From positions 14,363,407-14,427,406 of the forward strand of contig NC_085869.1 in assembly GCF_034702125.1 (NCBI RefSeq): 64,000 nucleotides of DNA, read 5' to 3'. Of the stretch, positions 54,256-64,000 are shown piece after piece. The notes under the pieces are model-generated. The model saw nothing but the letters and a program-made list of their open reading frames with translations. It was not told where the DNA came from and searched no databases. Both the position numbers and the translations under genes were made by a program. The stretch is from Engraulis encrasicolus (Eukaryota; Chordata; Actinopteri; Clupeiformes; Engraulidae). Within the stretch, counting starts at the first letter, position 1. Every line of letters starts with the position of its first letter.

Positions 54256-54328
54256 TGCTGGGTCGAGCGAGTTGAAAAGTGTACCGCAGAAAATGTCATA
54301 CAGCTCAATGGCAAATTACTGGAGAGAT

Positions 54329-54366
<38 letters not shown>

Positions 54367-54560
54367 ACCTTGAATGTAAACATGTTCTGATTTTTATTTC
54401 ATCTTATAACCTCGTGCCAAACCCCACACCCCACCGGATTCTGAACCCTGTACTGACAAGGAGTCAAGCCAAGAAGTCAAGTCAAGTCAAGCAAAGAACG
54501 ATATTATTAAGATAAGGGACTGCAGCAAGGTAAGAAGAGAAGAGAAGAGAAGAGAAGAGA
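54256..54560 (+). repeat. Duplicated block D, copy 1
   Basis: Contains GGGTCGAGCGAGTTGAAAAG, CCGCAGAAAATGTCATACAG, a (CA)n tract, ACCCCACACCCCACCGGATT, GTACTGACAAGGAGTCAAGC and GGACTGCAGCAAGGTAAGAA. All recur in the same order at 56640-56997; the first part also recurs at 58590-58668. Confidence 0.8.
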
Positions 54561-54715
54561 AGAGAAGAGAAGAGAAGAGAAGAGAAGAGAAGAGAAGAGA
54601 AGAGAAAATAAGAGAAGAGAAGAGAAGAGAAGAGAAGAGAAGAGAAGAGAAGAGAAGAGAAGAAGAAGAGAAGATAAGAGAAGAGAAAGAAGAGAAGCGA
54701 AGAGAAGGGGAAAGG
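54530..54715. repeat. (GAAGA)n microsatellite
   Basis: About 180 bases of AGAAG repeats with few interruptions. It gives a spurious Ser/Leu/Phe ORF on the minus strand. Confidence 0.95.
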
Positions 54716-55213
54716 GTCTGCATTAGGTCTCAACTTTTTTTGCTGTAGGGGTTTAAGCTCACTAGGCTAAGCTGAGGTCAGGAGCAAATTGGGGTCATAA
54801 CCAAAATGAGCAATAAGCAGCCTGTAGTTGTCAAAGTAGTTTCATAATTGAAGTTGAATGGCCATTTATGTTTTTAGGCAGAAAACAGTAAACAATGTTA
54901 TTTTCAATTCATAATTTCAGTAGACTTTCATTTCATGGTTATAATGTGTTAAATATAATGTGACCAAAGTCAAGTGAATTGCAATCGTACTGTACCTATC
55001 ACACAATGAGTAAAATTGTGCACCATCAATTTAACCTCACTGACTGTCTACTAACATTCGGGATCTTTTCATTTCATTGGTAGTTAGTTTAGGTGTCTTG
55101 GTTTGTCTATAGGTTTCATTTGTAACAGTATAAATCAGGAATGAAAAACCATGTCTTATTTCAAGGCATTTATGTGTATAGTGTGTGTACTGTGTGTGTG
55201 TGAATGCGTGTGT
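54716..55213. other. Intergenic, no gene seen
   Basis: Cleaner sequence than the preceding region, but no exon or named repeat was recognised. Confidence 0.45.
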
Positions 55214-55217
55214 TTAA

Positions 55218-56164
55218 AGCGATGGTTTCGGAGTAGAATCATCCTAATGCCTTTTGAACCGGACACCCATCCACCTTTAACACCGTAAGTGTTTTTCTGC
55301 CGCAGACGTACAGCAACAGAGTTGGCCGTGTTATTCGAGTGTATATTCCGGTTAGCTTGACTCAAGCGCATATGGATACTGGGCACCGTCTCCAAACTTT
55401 CCCCACAAAAATAACATGTCATACACCAAACTCTGCAGTAGCACAAAATATGGTCTGTACTCCCTAACGAAGCATTTGGGAAGTTTTTGGGAAATAGTCA
55501 GGAGTTTAGTATTATCAAAAACCAAGCGAATACTTCTCTTCTGCCTAAAGCTGTGCCAACGTACTTCCGTCATATGAGACAAGCCCGTAAAAGTCCTTCA
55601 GGAAACTTCCAGACGAGAGTTAAAATAGTTTTCACTGAATTGTGATAAGGCTTATATTTTTCAAGGAAATACTTAAAAGATATTTCAAATCTTAACCTAC
55701 TATACAATTAGACAATGATTTTCGTTATCAATACTGATGCTGAATCACTTTTCCATTGTGCATATTATACGTCGTTGAGGACACACTACATGCTTGTCCT
55801 TAGATGACGGAAGTAACGTTGGCGCAGCTTTAAGCACAGAGAACTATTCGGCTTGTGTTGATAATAAATAAACTCCTGGACTATTTCACCCAAACATTCC
55901 AAATGCTCGTTTCGTGAGTACAGACCATAGTTTGGTGCTACTGCAGAAGTTTGGTGTCATGACATGGTTATTTGTTTGGTGGGGAAAGTTGTGGAGACGG
56001 TCCCAGTATCCATATGCGCTTGAGTCAAGCTAACCGGGAATAAACATCATATAACACGCAACTCTGTTGATGTAAGCCAGCGGCAGAAAACATTTCGGGT
56101 GTACAGGTGGATGGGTTTGTCACGGTTCAAATGGCATTAGGTGATTCTACTCCGAACCATCGCT
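55218..56164. mobile_element. 947-bp TTAA foldback MITE
   Basis: TTAA flanks both ends (55214-55217 and 56165-56168). The left end AGCGATGGTTTCGGAGTAGA is inverted at the right (TCTACTCCGAACCATCGCT). The arms extend about 360 bases (for example TCAAGCGCATATGGATACTG against CAGTATCCATATGCGCTTGA) around a centre of about 230 bases. TTAA duplication suggests piggyBac or Kolobok mobilisation. It is inserted in (TG)n. Confidence 0.85.
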
Positions 56165-56334
56165 TTAAGTGTGTGTGGTGGGTGTGTGTGTGTGTGTGCG
56201 TTAGTGCATGTGCGTGTGCGTGTGTGTTTGTGTGGGTACGTGTGTGTGTGTGTGTGTGTGGTGTGGTTTTGGGTGTGTTCTGGTGGGTGGTGTGCATGCG
56301 TGTGTTTAAGTGTGCCGTACCGTGTGTGTGTTTT

Positions 56335-56429
56335 TAATCTTAATGTGTTTCCTGTTGTGACAGTGGTGGTGTATGCGGAACCGATGTCCCCACGGAAGGC
56401 ACATTGTGTCCTGCCTTCGCTGCCCTGCA

Positions 56430-56435
<6 letters not shown>
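56335..56435 (+). repeat. (TG)n-embedded unit E, copy 1
   Basis: ATCTTAATGTGTTTCCTGTT, then GACAG and a GTGGTGTATGC...ACATTGTGTCCTGCCTTCGC segment ending GCATG(TG)n. It recurs at 57212-57285 plus 58373-58408 (split by a MITE) and at 60352-60450. The pyrimidine-rich lead and CAG before an open frame (VVYANHVATEGYTLCPAFAA in copy 3) resemble an acceptor plus exon, but no conserved donor or homologue is known to me. Confidence 0.65.
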
Positions 56436-56463
<28 letters not shown>

Positions 56464-56639
56464 TACGTGGTGTGTGGTGTGTGGGTGTGTGTGTGTGTGT
56501 GTGTTGTGGTTGTGTGTGTGTGTGTGGTGTGCCGCAAACTTGCCACTTTTCGCGATATTCCCGTTTTGAAATCAAAAAGGTAATTTCTGTGAATCGGAGC
56601 AGATTCGAGAAAAAAATATTTGGGGGGTGGGGGGTGGTG

Positions 56640-56728
56640 CGGGGTCGAGCGAGTTGAAAAGTGGACCGCAGAAAATGTCCATAACAGCTCAATGGCAAAT
56701 TAACTGGGAGAATCACACACACACACAC

Positions 56729-56820
<92 letters not shown>

Positions 56821-56997
56821 TGAATGTAACATGTTCCTGATTCTATTAATCTTATTACTCTGCCAAACCCCACACCCCACCGGATTCTGACCCTGTACTG
56901 ACAAGGAGTCAAGCCAAGAAGTCAAGTCAAGTCAAGCAAAGAACGATATTATTAAGATAAGGGACTGCAGCAAGGTAAGAAGAGAAGAGAAGAGTTG
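56640..56997 (+). repeat. Duplicated block D, copy 2
   Basis: Counterpart of 54256-54560, with a longer (CA)n tract (56715-56818). It is preceded by CCGCAAACTTGCCACTTTTC...GATTCGAGAAAAAAATATTTG (56528-56635), which recurs at 58470-58590. Confidence 0.8.
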
Positions 56998-56999
56998 TG

Positions 57000-57016
57000 T
57001 GTGTGCTTGTTGTGTG

Positions 57017-57068
<52 letters not shown>

Positions 57069-57211
57069 TGTGTGTGTGTGGTGTTGTGTGTGTGTGTGTT
57101 GTGTGTGTGTGTTGTGTGTGTGTGTGTAGTGTGTGGGTGTGTGTGAGTGAGTGAGTGGAGTGAGTAGTGAGATAGTGAGTGTGTGTGTGTGTGTGTGGTG
57201 TGTGGTGTGTG
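57000..57211. repeat. (TG)n microsatellite array
   Basis: TG repeat with GAGTGAGTGAG interruption (57140-57180). Confidence 0.95.
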
Positions 57212-57285
57212 TTATCTTAATGTCTTTCCTGTTGACAGGTTGTGGTGTATGCCAACCATGTCGCCACGGGAAGCTAACACATTGT

Positions 57286-58371
57286 CCCTCCATTTATCAA
57301 ACTTGCGTAGAAAACCATCCAGAATGAGCGCAGATCTTGTTTAGCGACGAAGCTCACTGTGAGATTTACTAAACATGTGTACCTCCTCCAATCCAATGTT
57401 AAGAGCGAGCGGCTGTTGATAAATTCCAGCGTCTGAAAAACCATCATAATTAGAATAATCTTCACCTTCCTCTGAAACAACGGGAAGGAGACCACACCAC
57501 CTGAGTTTTTGCGACAAGAAGAACGCAAACTGGCTAAAACATCCATGTGTCCTGGTTGATTGACAGCTTGAAAAAATAGGCTTTACGCGAGGTAGACAAC
57601 AAAAATCACACGTAGAAATAATCCACAGCAGCAGTCCAACCAGTGGGTTTCTGGTTTCTCAATATGTAAGGGGTAGAGATTGATTTCCCAAATACTTACA
57701 ATGAATTGTTCGATGGGAATACCCTTTAGCCACTAAATAGATGTCTAGAAAGTGTTATCGACTACACACGGTCAGGTGTGTATCTTGATAGTTTGTGCGT
57801 ATGGCGAAACTCAAAACCGCATGATTATTACTGTATGTATTGATTGATGAACTCCAGCCTGTTTAAAAAGAAGGACGTCGGTCATTGATTCCACGACTGA
57901 ATCTACATTTCCCAATACGCGGGCTGTATATTGCACAATTATTCACACATCACGTCAAATCACAAATTTGAAGTCTCTTGGCAGTTGTTGACCCTATGCC
58001 AAAATTTAACGCAGCGCTCCCCAGGAAGGGTGCACCAATACAAACAGGTAAAAGTTCGGGCTTTATATAGCCAAAATATACGCATGTAAAAACCATTTTG
58101 TAAATATGTAGGATCACATATTTATGATAGCCTAATGAGTTGTTGCGCTACAAACTGCTGATCAAGTTGGTGATCATAGTTATCTCACGAATCCAAACTT
58201 GAAAACGCGGGCGTACAACCGTCCTGAGAGTTAGTCGTAGGATTTCCACTTCTTTCCTGGCGCTTCCACGATGAGATTTGCTAAATGGCCAACCTGTAGT
58301 AGTAGAAAAAGAACTGTACGCACGACATATCCTACAATTCTCGTCGTATGCTGCTTTGATAAATGAGGGCC
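57286..58371. mobile_element. 1.1-kb MITE with CCCTCATTTATCAAA ends
   Basis: The left end CCCTCCATTTATCAAACTTGCG and the right end reverse-complemented, GGCCCTCATTTATCAAAGCAGC, match. It splits unit E copy 2: CACATTGT before it and GTGTTGTCCTGTCC after it together resemble the intact ACACATTGTGTCCTGCC of copy 3. Inside, a TTGATAAATTCCAGC word and GAGATTTACTAAA/GAGATTTGCTAAA words suggest internal inverted repeats. It is non-coding. Confidence 0.75.
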
Positions 58372-58469
58372 AGTGTTGTCCTGTCCTTTGCTAATCTACA
58401 TGTGTGTGTGTAACGTACGTGTGTGTGGTGTGTGTGTGTGTGATTGTAATGTGGGTGTGTGTGTGGTGT

Positions 58470-58668
58470 GTGCCGCAAACTTGCCACTACCTTTTTTTTC
58501 GGCGAAAATTCGCCATTTTGAAAATCGAAAATGGGTCATTTCCTGTGAATCGTTCAGATTTCCGAGCAGAGAGAAAAATTTGGGGGATGGGGGTCGAGGC
58601 CGGAGTTGAAAAAGTGTACCCGCAGAAAATGTCATACAGCTCAATGGCAAATTACTGGAGAGATGCCA
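58470..58668 (+). repeat. Duplicated block D, third partial copy
   Basis: Repeats 56528-56705, here without the (CA)n tract: the copy runs on into GCCACCACCCAACCGACAAT, possibly the ancestral unexpanded state. Confidence 0.7.
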
Positions 58669-60288
58669 CCACCCAACCGACAATGACAACGTTTGACCAA
58701 TCACAGTATTCGTGTGTTTGTCGGCACAAGCCAATAAAAAGAACGACACTAGCCTCAAATCTAAGTCCTGCCTTTGCTTCATACTTAGAAAGACAGTGCA
58801 AAACCTGGTTTCTGGTCGGCCTGAGCTGCGTAGCTATCAAATTTCGGTAGTTCTATAGAAATGCACTAGAACCGTTTTCTGATTATGAACATGGGCCCAG
58901 CGCGACTCTGACACAGAATAAACGTTCTCCCAGAGGAGTTGTGAGGGAGTTGTGCCCGAACCATCTTCCCCAAAATCCCTGAAGATTGGTGCCGTCTTTG
59001 CGATGAAGATCTAAGCCTACAGGTAGGCTCTAAACTCGTAAAAAGTAATTTATTCTCAATAAAACGCCCCTGCGAAAGCTTGCGTCACAACGCTTCCACG
59101 TGTTTTCCTGATACTCTTGTTGGTTTCGGTTAATGATTTGAAAATGCCATTTTAAGCTTAACAGTTTGTTCGCCTGTTCTCAAAGGTCCTCATGATTTCT
59201 GCGCGAAGTCTCGAATCCAACTTGGGAACAGTTTAGCCGGGAGAGTGCGCTACAGGGGAAAAAGGCTAAAGTAGAAAAAACAGGTGAAGAAGCGCATGTA
59301 GACTACGCGAGGCATGCAACATCGGTTGCAGGCAGCTTCTAAAGCGCACGAGAGGGAGAGGGAGAAGGCTGGGCCAGTCAGTCTAGCGTTTGACACGAGA
59401 CAAATTGCAATAGTAGGCCAAATCATTCCAAGTTTTAAGTAATCTGATTCCCTAGTATATCTAAATGACCTAAAAAAAAAAAAATCGTACGATATTTAGA
59501 AATTTGGAGCGTTCCTAATCATTTTTTTCTTACAGGGAGACATTAAAAGAGATACTAGGTGAATAGGCTAAAATTTGAGTAGTTTGAGTAAAACTTCAGT
59601 AGCTAATTCAAAGTTGTCTGAAATATGATGATTAAATACGGTATGCATGAGATGACAACCAGGCAAGTGTTGAGGGGGTGTTAGGAGACTGATGAGAGGA
59701 GGGGTGCTTAGTGTCATTTGGGGGCATTTTGGCCTATTTTATTTTTTAATAGGCCTACTAAGGGGTTTTGATGAGGTCCAATGGGGTGTTGGGGGAAAAC
59801 TTAATATGAGAACCACTTCTCTATCATGATAAAAACCTATTTTATCTATCTATCCATCTACCCAACCCCACATCAGACATGGACAGCTAAGTCATGGAGT
59901 AAGGTTGGCAGATCTCATGTTCACTCTCCCTTGGTCGCTAATAACTACGGGATGCTCAAAATTCACCATTTAAAGACTTTTTTAGATAAACTACTCTCCC
60001 CCCTAGTCTGAGACTGTTTATACAAGACCATCCACTGCCCACAAACACATACGTGCGCACGTCCATGCGCATGCATAGCACTACGCACGCCCGCCCCGAT
60101 GACTGATGTCCATGTGTATTTTGTTTATCTGTACCAGTGAAGAATACAGTGACGCATGCAGCCCCTGTGTGGACATCCCTTCATTCTGTCAGCTACACAA
60201 CGCAGATGAACCCGTAACCCGCCCCTCACCGCCGCGCCGCACTCTTGTCACCTTTTTCACCCTTGACCTGTTTGCATGCCTGGTATTT

Positions 60289-60289
<1 letters not shown>
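58669..60289. other. Intergenic, no gene seen
   Basis: Fairly clean single-copy-looking sequence. A CCAATCACAG and CCAATAAAAAG pair at 58697-58745 could be promoter elements, but no linked exon was recognised. A plus-strand ORF at 60106 runs into the (TG)n tract and is judged spurious. Confidence 0.45.

Positions 60290-60351
<62 letters not shown>
60290..60351. repeat. (TG)n microsatellite
   Basis: Uninterrupted TG tract before unit E copy 3. Further TG tracts follow at 60485-60530 and 60603-60643, and a mixed TG/CATG region extends to 60790. Confidence 0.95.
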
Positions 60352-60354
<3 letters not shown>

Positions 60355-60450
60355 ATCTTAATGTGTTTCCTGTTGGACAGGTGTGGTGTATGCCAACCAT
60401 GTCGCCACGGAAGGCTACACATTGTGTCCTGCCTTCGCTGCCCTGCATGT
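60352..60450 (+). repeat. (TG)n-embedded unit E, copy 3
   Basis: The most intact copy: ATCTTAATGTGTTTCCTGTT, GGACAG, then an open frame VVYANHVATEGYTLCPAFAA. It is followed by GTGTGTGCCCC repeats. Confidence 0.65.
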
Positions 60451-60483
60451 GTGTGTGCCCCGTGTGTGCCCCGTGTGTGCCCC

Positions 60484-60528
<45 letters not shown>

Positions 60529-60599
60529 CGCGCGTATGTGTGTGCAGGTCTATGTGTGTGCTTGCGTGCCAGCATGTGTGTTAATTGGGGCACTTTGTA

Positions 60600-60646
<47 letters not shown>

Positions 60647-60827
60647 CCGTGGCCGTGCCCGTGTCTGTGCGTACATGCATGGTTCATGCATATGCACATG
60701 TCCATGCATGTTTGTGTGTGTGTCTGAGTGTGCATGTGTTTGTGGTGTTTGCTGCTCTCTGCTGGTACTATGTTGATACCACATGCATGTGTGTTCTTGC
60801 TGACTGCCACTGCCACCTCCGTTACAA

Positions 60828-61085
60828 TACAGGCAGGCAGGTGGTGTACCACTATAAAGTGCAACTCCCCTACAGACTGACTGTCACCTCAGTTACAATA
60901 CAGGCAGGTGGTGTACCACTCTGAGGGGCAACTCCCCTACAGGTGTACCACTATAAGGGGCAACTCCCCTACAGGTGTACCACTAAAGGGCAACTCCCCT
61001 ACCACCAGTAGTCTAGTACTTGCCACCTCAGTACAGGCAGGCAGGTGTACCACTATAAGGTCCAACTCCCCTACAGGTGTACCAT
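60828..61085 (+). repeat. Minisatellite with unit of about 35-75 bases
   Basis: The words ACAGGTGTACCACTATAAGG and GGGCAACTCCCCT recur at least five times, mixed with GTCACCTCAGTTACAATACA and AGGCAGGCAGG. Unit length varies by deletion of sub-blocks. Confidence 0.8.
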
Positions 61086-61440
61086 CTAAGATTTAGACCA
61101 GATTCATTCTGGCCACCTTGTGGATTCCATGTCACTCTCTTAATTGTGAAAACAGAAACTATGTGTGATTTACTTGGGAAGTCATAATTGCAGAAATTCC
61201 ACTTCATCTGCCACTGTAGAATAACCTACCCCGTATATTATGACTTGCTGTACACACTACAGAGGTTGCATACTACTCAGTATATTATGACTTGCTCTAC
61301 ACACTACAGAGGTTCCATAGGGTCATTCCAGTTGGAATCAGCAAAATACTAAACAGTATAATACCCTACCCAGTATATTATGACCGTACTATTGCCGTAC
61401 AATCAACACAGGTCTACCACTTCACTATAAGTTTCCTGTA
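61086..61440. other. Short direct repeats, no gene seen
   Basis: CAGTATATTATGACTTGCT...ACACACTACAGAGGTTCCAT-type words occur two to three times between 61225 and 61390. Confidence 0.5.
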
Positions 61441-61443
61441 TTA

Positions 61444-61951
61444 GGCCGCGATCACACAGACCGCGGATTCTCTGCCTACAATCTGCGATGCGTGTCTGGC
61501 TGATTAATTCAGAAGTGACCACACTGAGCACAGATCCACTGCCCATTCGAATGCGGTGACTAGGCAACGTAACGACTCAACTGTCACTTGCAACGTTGCC
61601 TAATCGATGGTGTTGTGTCATTGAATGTCGTGAAAACATACACAAAATGCCTTGTCCATTCATCTATGTCAAATGAATAGAAGACAAGCTCTTTTTCTGG
61701 CTGTCAACGTTCGATAGTGCATCTGATATGAATGTTGATAACGGTGTCCTATCCAACATTTGGCAATCCGCCGTGGGTTTTCCGCCTTGAGTTGAACATT
61801 TTCAACTCGATCAGCACGGCGCAAGGATAGGCAGAGAATCCGCAACCCGCCTTTCGCTGATATTAGACGCATAATCCGCTCATTTTCATTGACAAACAAT
61901 AGAACACATCCACCTCCTACTGTAAAATCCGCGGTCTGTGTGATCGCGCCC
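61444..61951. mobile_element. 508-bp Harbinger-like MITE
   Basis: The left end GGCCGCGATCACACAGACCG and the right end reverse-complemented, GGGCGCGATCACACAGACCG, continue to GCGGATT. TTA flanks both sides (61441-61443 and 61952-61954). A 3-bp TTA/TAA duplication with G-rich termini fits PIF/Harbinger. An internal CAGAGAATCCGC partly repeats the left arm inverted. No transposase. Confidence 0.85.
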
Positions 61952-61954
61952 TTA

Positions 61955-63585
61955 GTATTCATTCTGGGTGACCTTCCAGCTGGTTTTCGTGTGTTTCATT
62001 CTCTCTTGTGATTTCATCTGGTTTACAGTCAACAGAGCTGTTGTTCATGTAGCCTCCATTACACTCCCTCTATCGTGACAGCAGCAGCAGCAGCTAACTA
62101 AACTCCTCCGGTTGGTTGTAATGTCATAATTCCAGATATTCCACATCGCTGGCCACACCTTTACAATCAGGTAAATCTCTGCACTTCCTCCTGCTGCAAG
62201 AGACGGTGAGGTGCGTGATGGGATTTTACAGTGAAACAGACAGACAGACGTGAGAGACGGTGAAGTCAAATGGGATTTTGCCAGAGCTAATTGAAAGATT
62301 GGATCGAATACTATATTGAGAAATTGGAATAAGCTTTCAGATAAATGGCGTTGTGTGAGTGTTGAGAATCTGCCAAGCCAAGGAAACATTTCACTCTGAC
62401 TGCTGAAGCAGTAAACTGTAAGGTAAGACACACTTTGCAATACAGTTACTACACCATTGGACAGAAGAGGTGTATTGAATCAATACATACACGTATAACA
62501 TTTATTGAAATATCATTACTATGCGTGGGTATGTATTTGTGTATTAACACTAGAACTACCACAAAGGGGTCAATTGACCTTTTTACCTAAAAGACCCTCA
62601 AGAGGGTCATTTGACCCTTTGGACTCCCTGCGGACACTCCTTTTCTTTTGGAAATGTGGCTGTTAGCAGCTCACAGCTGTCATTTGAGTCACAGAGGGTT
62701 AGGGTTGTAAAGAGGAGGATACTGACACCCTCAGAATTGGAAACCCAGTCTGCACAGTGTTGGCTACTTATACGTTACAAAATGATACAGTTTTTCTCGA
62801 TTGGTTTGGCTAATTTCTCAAAACTGAGATGACATTCTCAAAACAACACGAACAAATCTCCAAACCAACTTACAATTTCCCACAACAGAATGGCATTTTT
62901 CATTGCTTTCATCAAATTTCAAATGCTTTGTACATGTCTCAAAAGTTTGGTGCATCTCCGCAGATGGCTATACAAGTACCCTACAGTTGACACATTTAGC
63001 ATACATTTACGACATTTTCCAAATAAATTGACCTTTCTTATCTAAACAAATTTGACAATTCTCAGTCTAATGGTTGCCCTCTCCAAAACATGTCAGCATG
63101 ATTTCATTGTGTGAGTCATCATATGCAAAGTAGTCTACACAATTGTCAAAACAGTCAGGACATAATATTTTAAGAATTTCTTTACTGTAAACAGTAAATT
63201 CATGACAGTGTTCAACAGGTCAGATGGTATTGTAACTGCACTGATAAAAAGGATTTTGAGGGGCAGTACATTTCACTGACAAAAAAAATGATATTTTTTA
63301 CCCCAACAAATAAGGTTGCTGAGGTTACTCTGATGCAAGGGGTATAATATACTCACTCTACCTATAAATAAGGAGTAGGACTTAGTACTGGTGAGAAATG
63401 ACTAAACTATACCTAATTTGCATTCATACGCTATAACTAATACTAATGGCTAGTGTCGAAACTACCTATAAATGACTAAACTTTACCCAATTTACATTCC
63501 AACACTGTAACTAATACTAATTGGCTAGTATGATCCAAACCGTCTCTGTCAAAACTACCTATTGAAATTGGTTAAGGCCCGCAAT
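61955..63585. other. Intergenic repeats, no gene seen
   Basis: 62560-62625 has AAAGGGGTCAATTGACC and AGAGGGTCATTTGACCCTTT, a dispersed MITE-end style. 62786-63170 is rich in CTCAAAA words and opens with TTTTTCTCGATTGGTTTGGC, another fish-repeat style. 63353-63450 and 63468-63535 are direct repeats (ACCTATAAAT...ATGACTAAACTWTACC...AACTAATACTAATGGCTAGT). None is assigned to a family. Confidence 0.45.
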
Positions 63586-63589
63586 GCGC

Positions 63590-63690
63590 ATTGCTTTCTG
63601 GGACTTCATTGGAAGAAGAATCAACCGACGACTGTGGTGAGCCTCGCAGCGGATGAAGTTAACTTCCGATGGACGGGACAAATTCAGAAG
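63590..63690 (+). CDS. Possible 5' exon at the right edge
   Basis: A comparatively GC-rich stretch (CCGACGACTGTGGTGAGCCTCGCAGCGG) is followed by ATGAAGTTAACTTCCGATGG and a strong donor GTAAGC at 63691. Two overlapping starts are possible: MKLTSDGRDKFR, or MDGTNSE from the second ATG. The stretch could be an untranslated first exon plus a short coding start of a gene running off the window. No homology is recognised; the call rests on composition and the donor only. Confidence 0.3.
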
Positions 63691-64000
63691 GTAAGCTGGC
63701 CAGTCGTGCATTAAACATGGGATACAAAACATGAACAATGATCAAAAGGAAACTAAATCACGCTAGAATTGTAGTTGGCTCGTAATAACTGTCTGACTGT
63801 GACTCAGGCAGCTGCTATCAGCAACTTACTGGGCAGACAGACAGGTCAATGGACCTGTAAGCTGCCGTTCAAACTTCGTTTGGAGAAGGCAACAAGTATG
63901 CCCTGTGTTAAAGATGAACGGGATAGCACTACCAATTTCAAAATGTTGTAGAATGAAACCCACTGCAGCCAAGTTTTTTTTTCCATTCTCAAATGTTGCC
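63691..64000. other. Right edge, nothing further recognised
   Basis: If 63590-63690 is an exon, this would be its intron. No acceptor and exon pair was seen before the window ends. Confidence 0.3.

Noticed and set aside
54482..54733. Ser/Leu/Phe-rich minus-strand ORF
   Set aside because: Translation of the (GAAGA)n microsatellite.
60106..60727. Long plus- and minus-strand ORFs with Cys-Val or Thr-His runs
   Set aside because: They are translations of (TG)n/(CA)n tracts and have no protein-like sequence outside them. The same applies to ORFs at 12632, 39000, 44281, 53418, 56306 and 56952.
62045..62440. 131-residue minus-strand ORF
   Set aside because: Composition is not protein-like (poly-Cys from CAG/CTG repeats, no domain) and there is no exon context.

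Overview
The window is nuclear DNA of a ray-finned (teleost-type) fish. The evidence is spliced exons with GT-AG introns, tRNA-derived SINEs, long (TG)n/(CA)n arrays, a Penelope-like retroelement with a GIY-YIG domain, and many TTAA-flanked and hAT-like DNA elements. I cannot name the species. Almost everything outside one minus-strand gene is repeat. The track is one 100-N gap (40313-40412) in otherwise continuous sequence, but 42-53.4 kb looks like uncorrected long-read sequence with homopolymer errors. LAYOUT. 0-11 kb: nested DNA transposons: a 3.3-kb hAT-like element with an 8-bp target duplication, a long foldback element, a TTAA MITE, and a pair of inverted arms 10.8 kb apart built from 21-bp repeats. 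11.5-34.5 kb: the one gene that can be supported, read on the minus strand (right to left). Its parts, in transcript order, are a start exon (two copies, 34.5 and 28.2 kb), a short in-frame exon cassette present four times (31.6, 25.3, 20.8 and 15.9 kb), a B-box exon, a 31-bp microexon, and four fibronectin type III exons. Every intron phase agrees across these joins. Repeated roughly 30-residue N-terminal peptides and a B-box resemble fish-specific expanded innate-immune families (finTRIM and NLR-C type), but I do not recognise the exact family, and the 3' end is not visible. The introns carry two TTAA elements whose empty sites are preserved in paralogous copies, a 1.5-kb element with 9-bp target duplications, a SINE with a 15-bp target duplication, and a broken Penelope-like element itself split by a hAT element. 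23.8-36.5 kb: a 6.36-kb nearly identical head-to-tail duplication, either recent or an assembly false duplication, which doubles the start exon and one cassette. 36.6-37.8 kb: an inverted pair of Penelope-like ends meeting in a palindrome. 38-47.6 kb: no convincing gene apart from a frameshifted coiled-coil ORF near 44.6 kb; microsatellites, SINEs and poor sequence. 47.65-53.25 kb: a minus-strand Ty3/Gypsy element with two equal LTRs, a 4-bp target duplication, and gag, RT, RNase H, integrase and chromodomain remnants broken by many frameshifts. 53.4-61.1 kb: a mosaic of duplicated blocks joined at (TG)n/(CA)n tracts, two more long MITEs, and a minisatellite. 61.4-64 kb: a Harbinger-like MITE, unassigned repeats, and a possible 5' exon at the right edge. 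The most interesting feature is the in-frame exon cassette, which multiplied inside an immune-like gene while transposons restructured its introns, including one cassette whose splice-acceptor pyrimidine tract is now supplied by the Penelope-like element.
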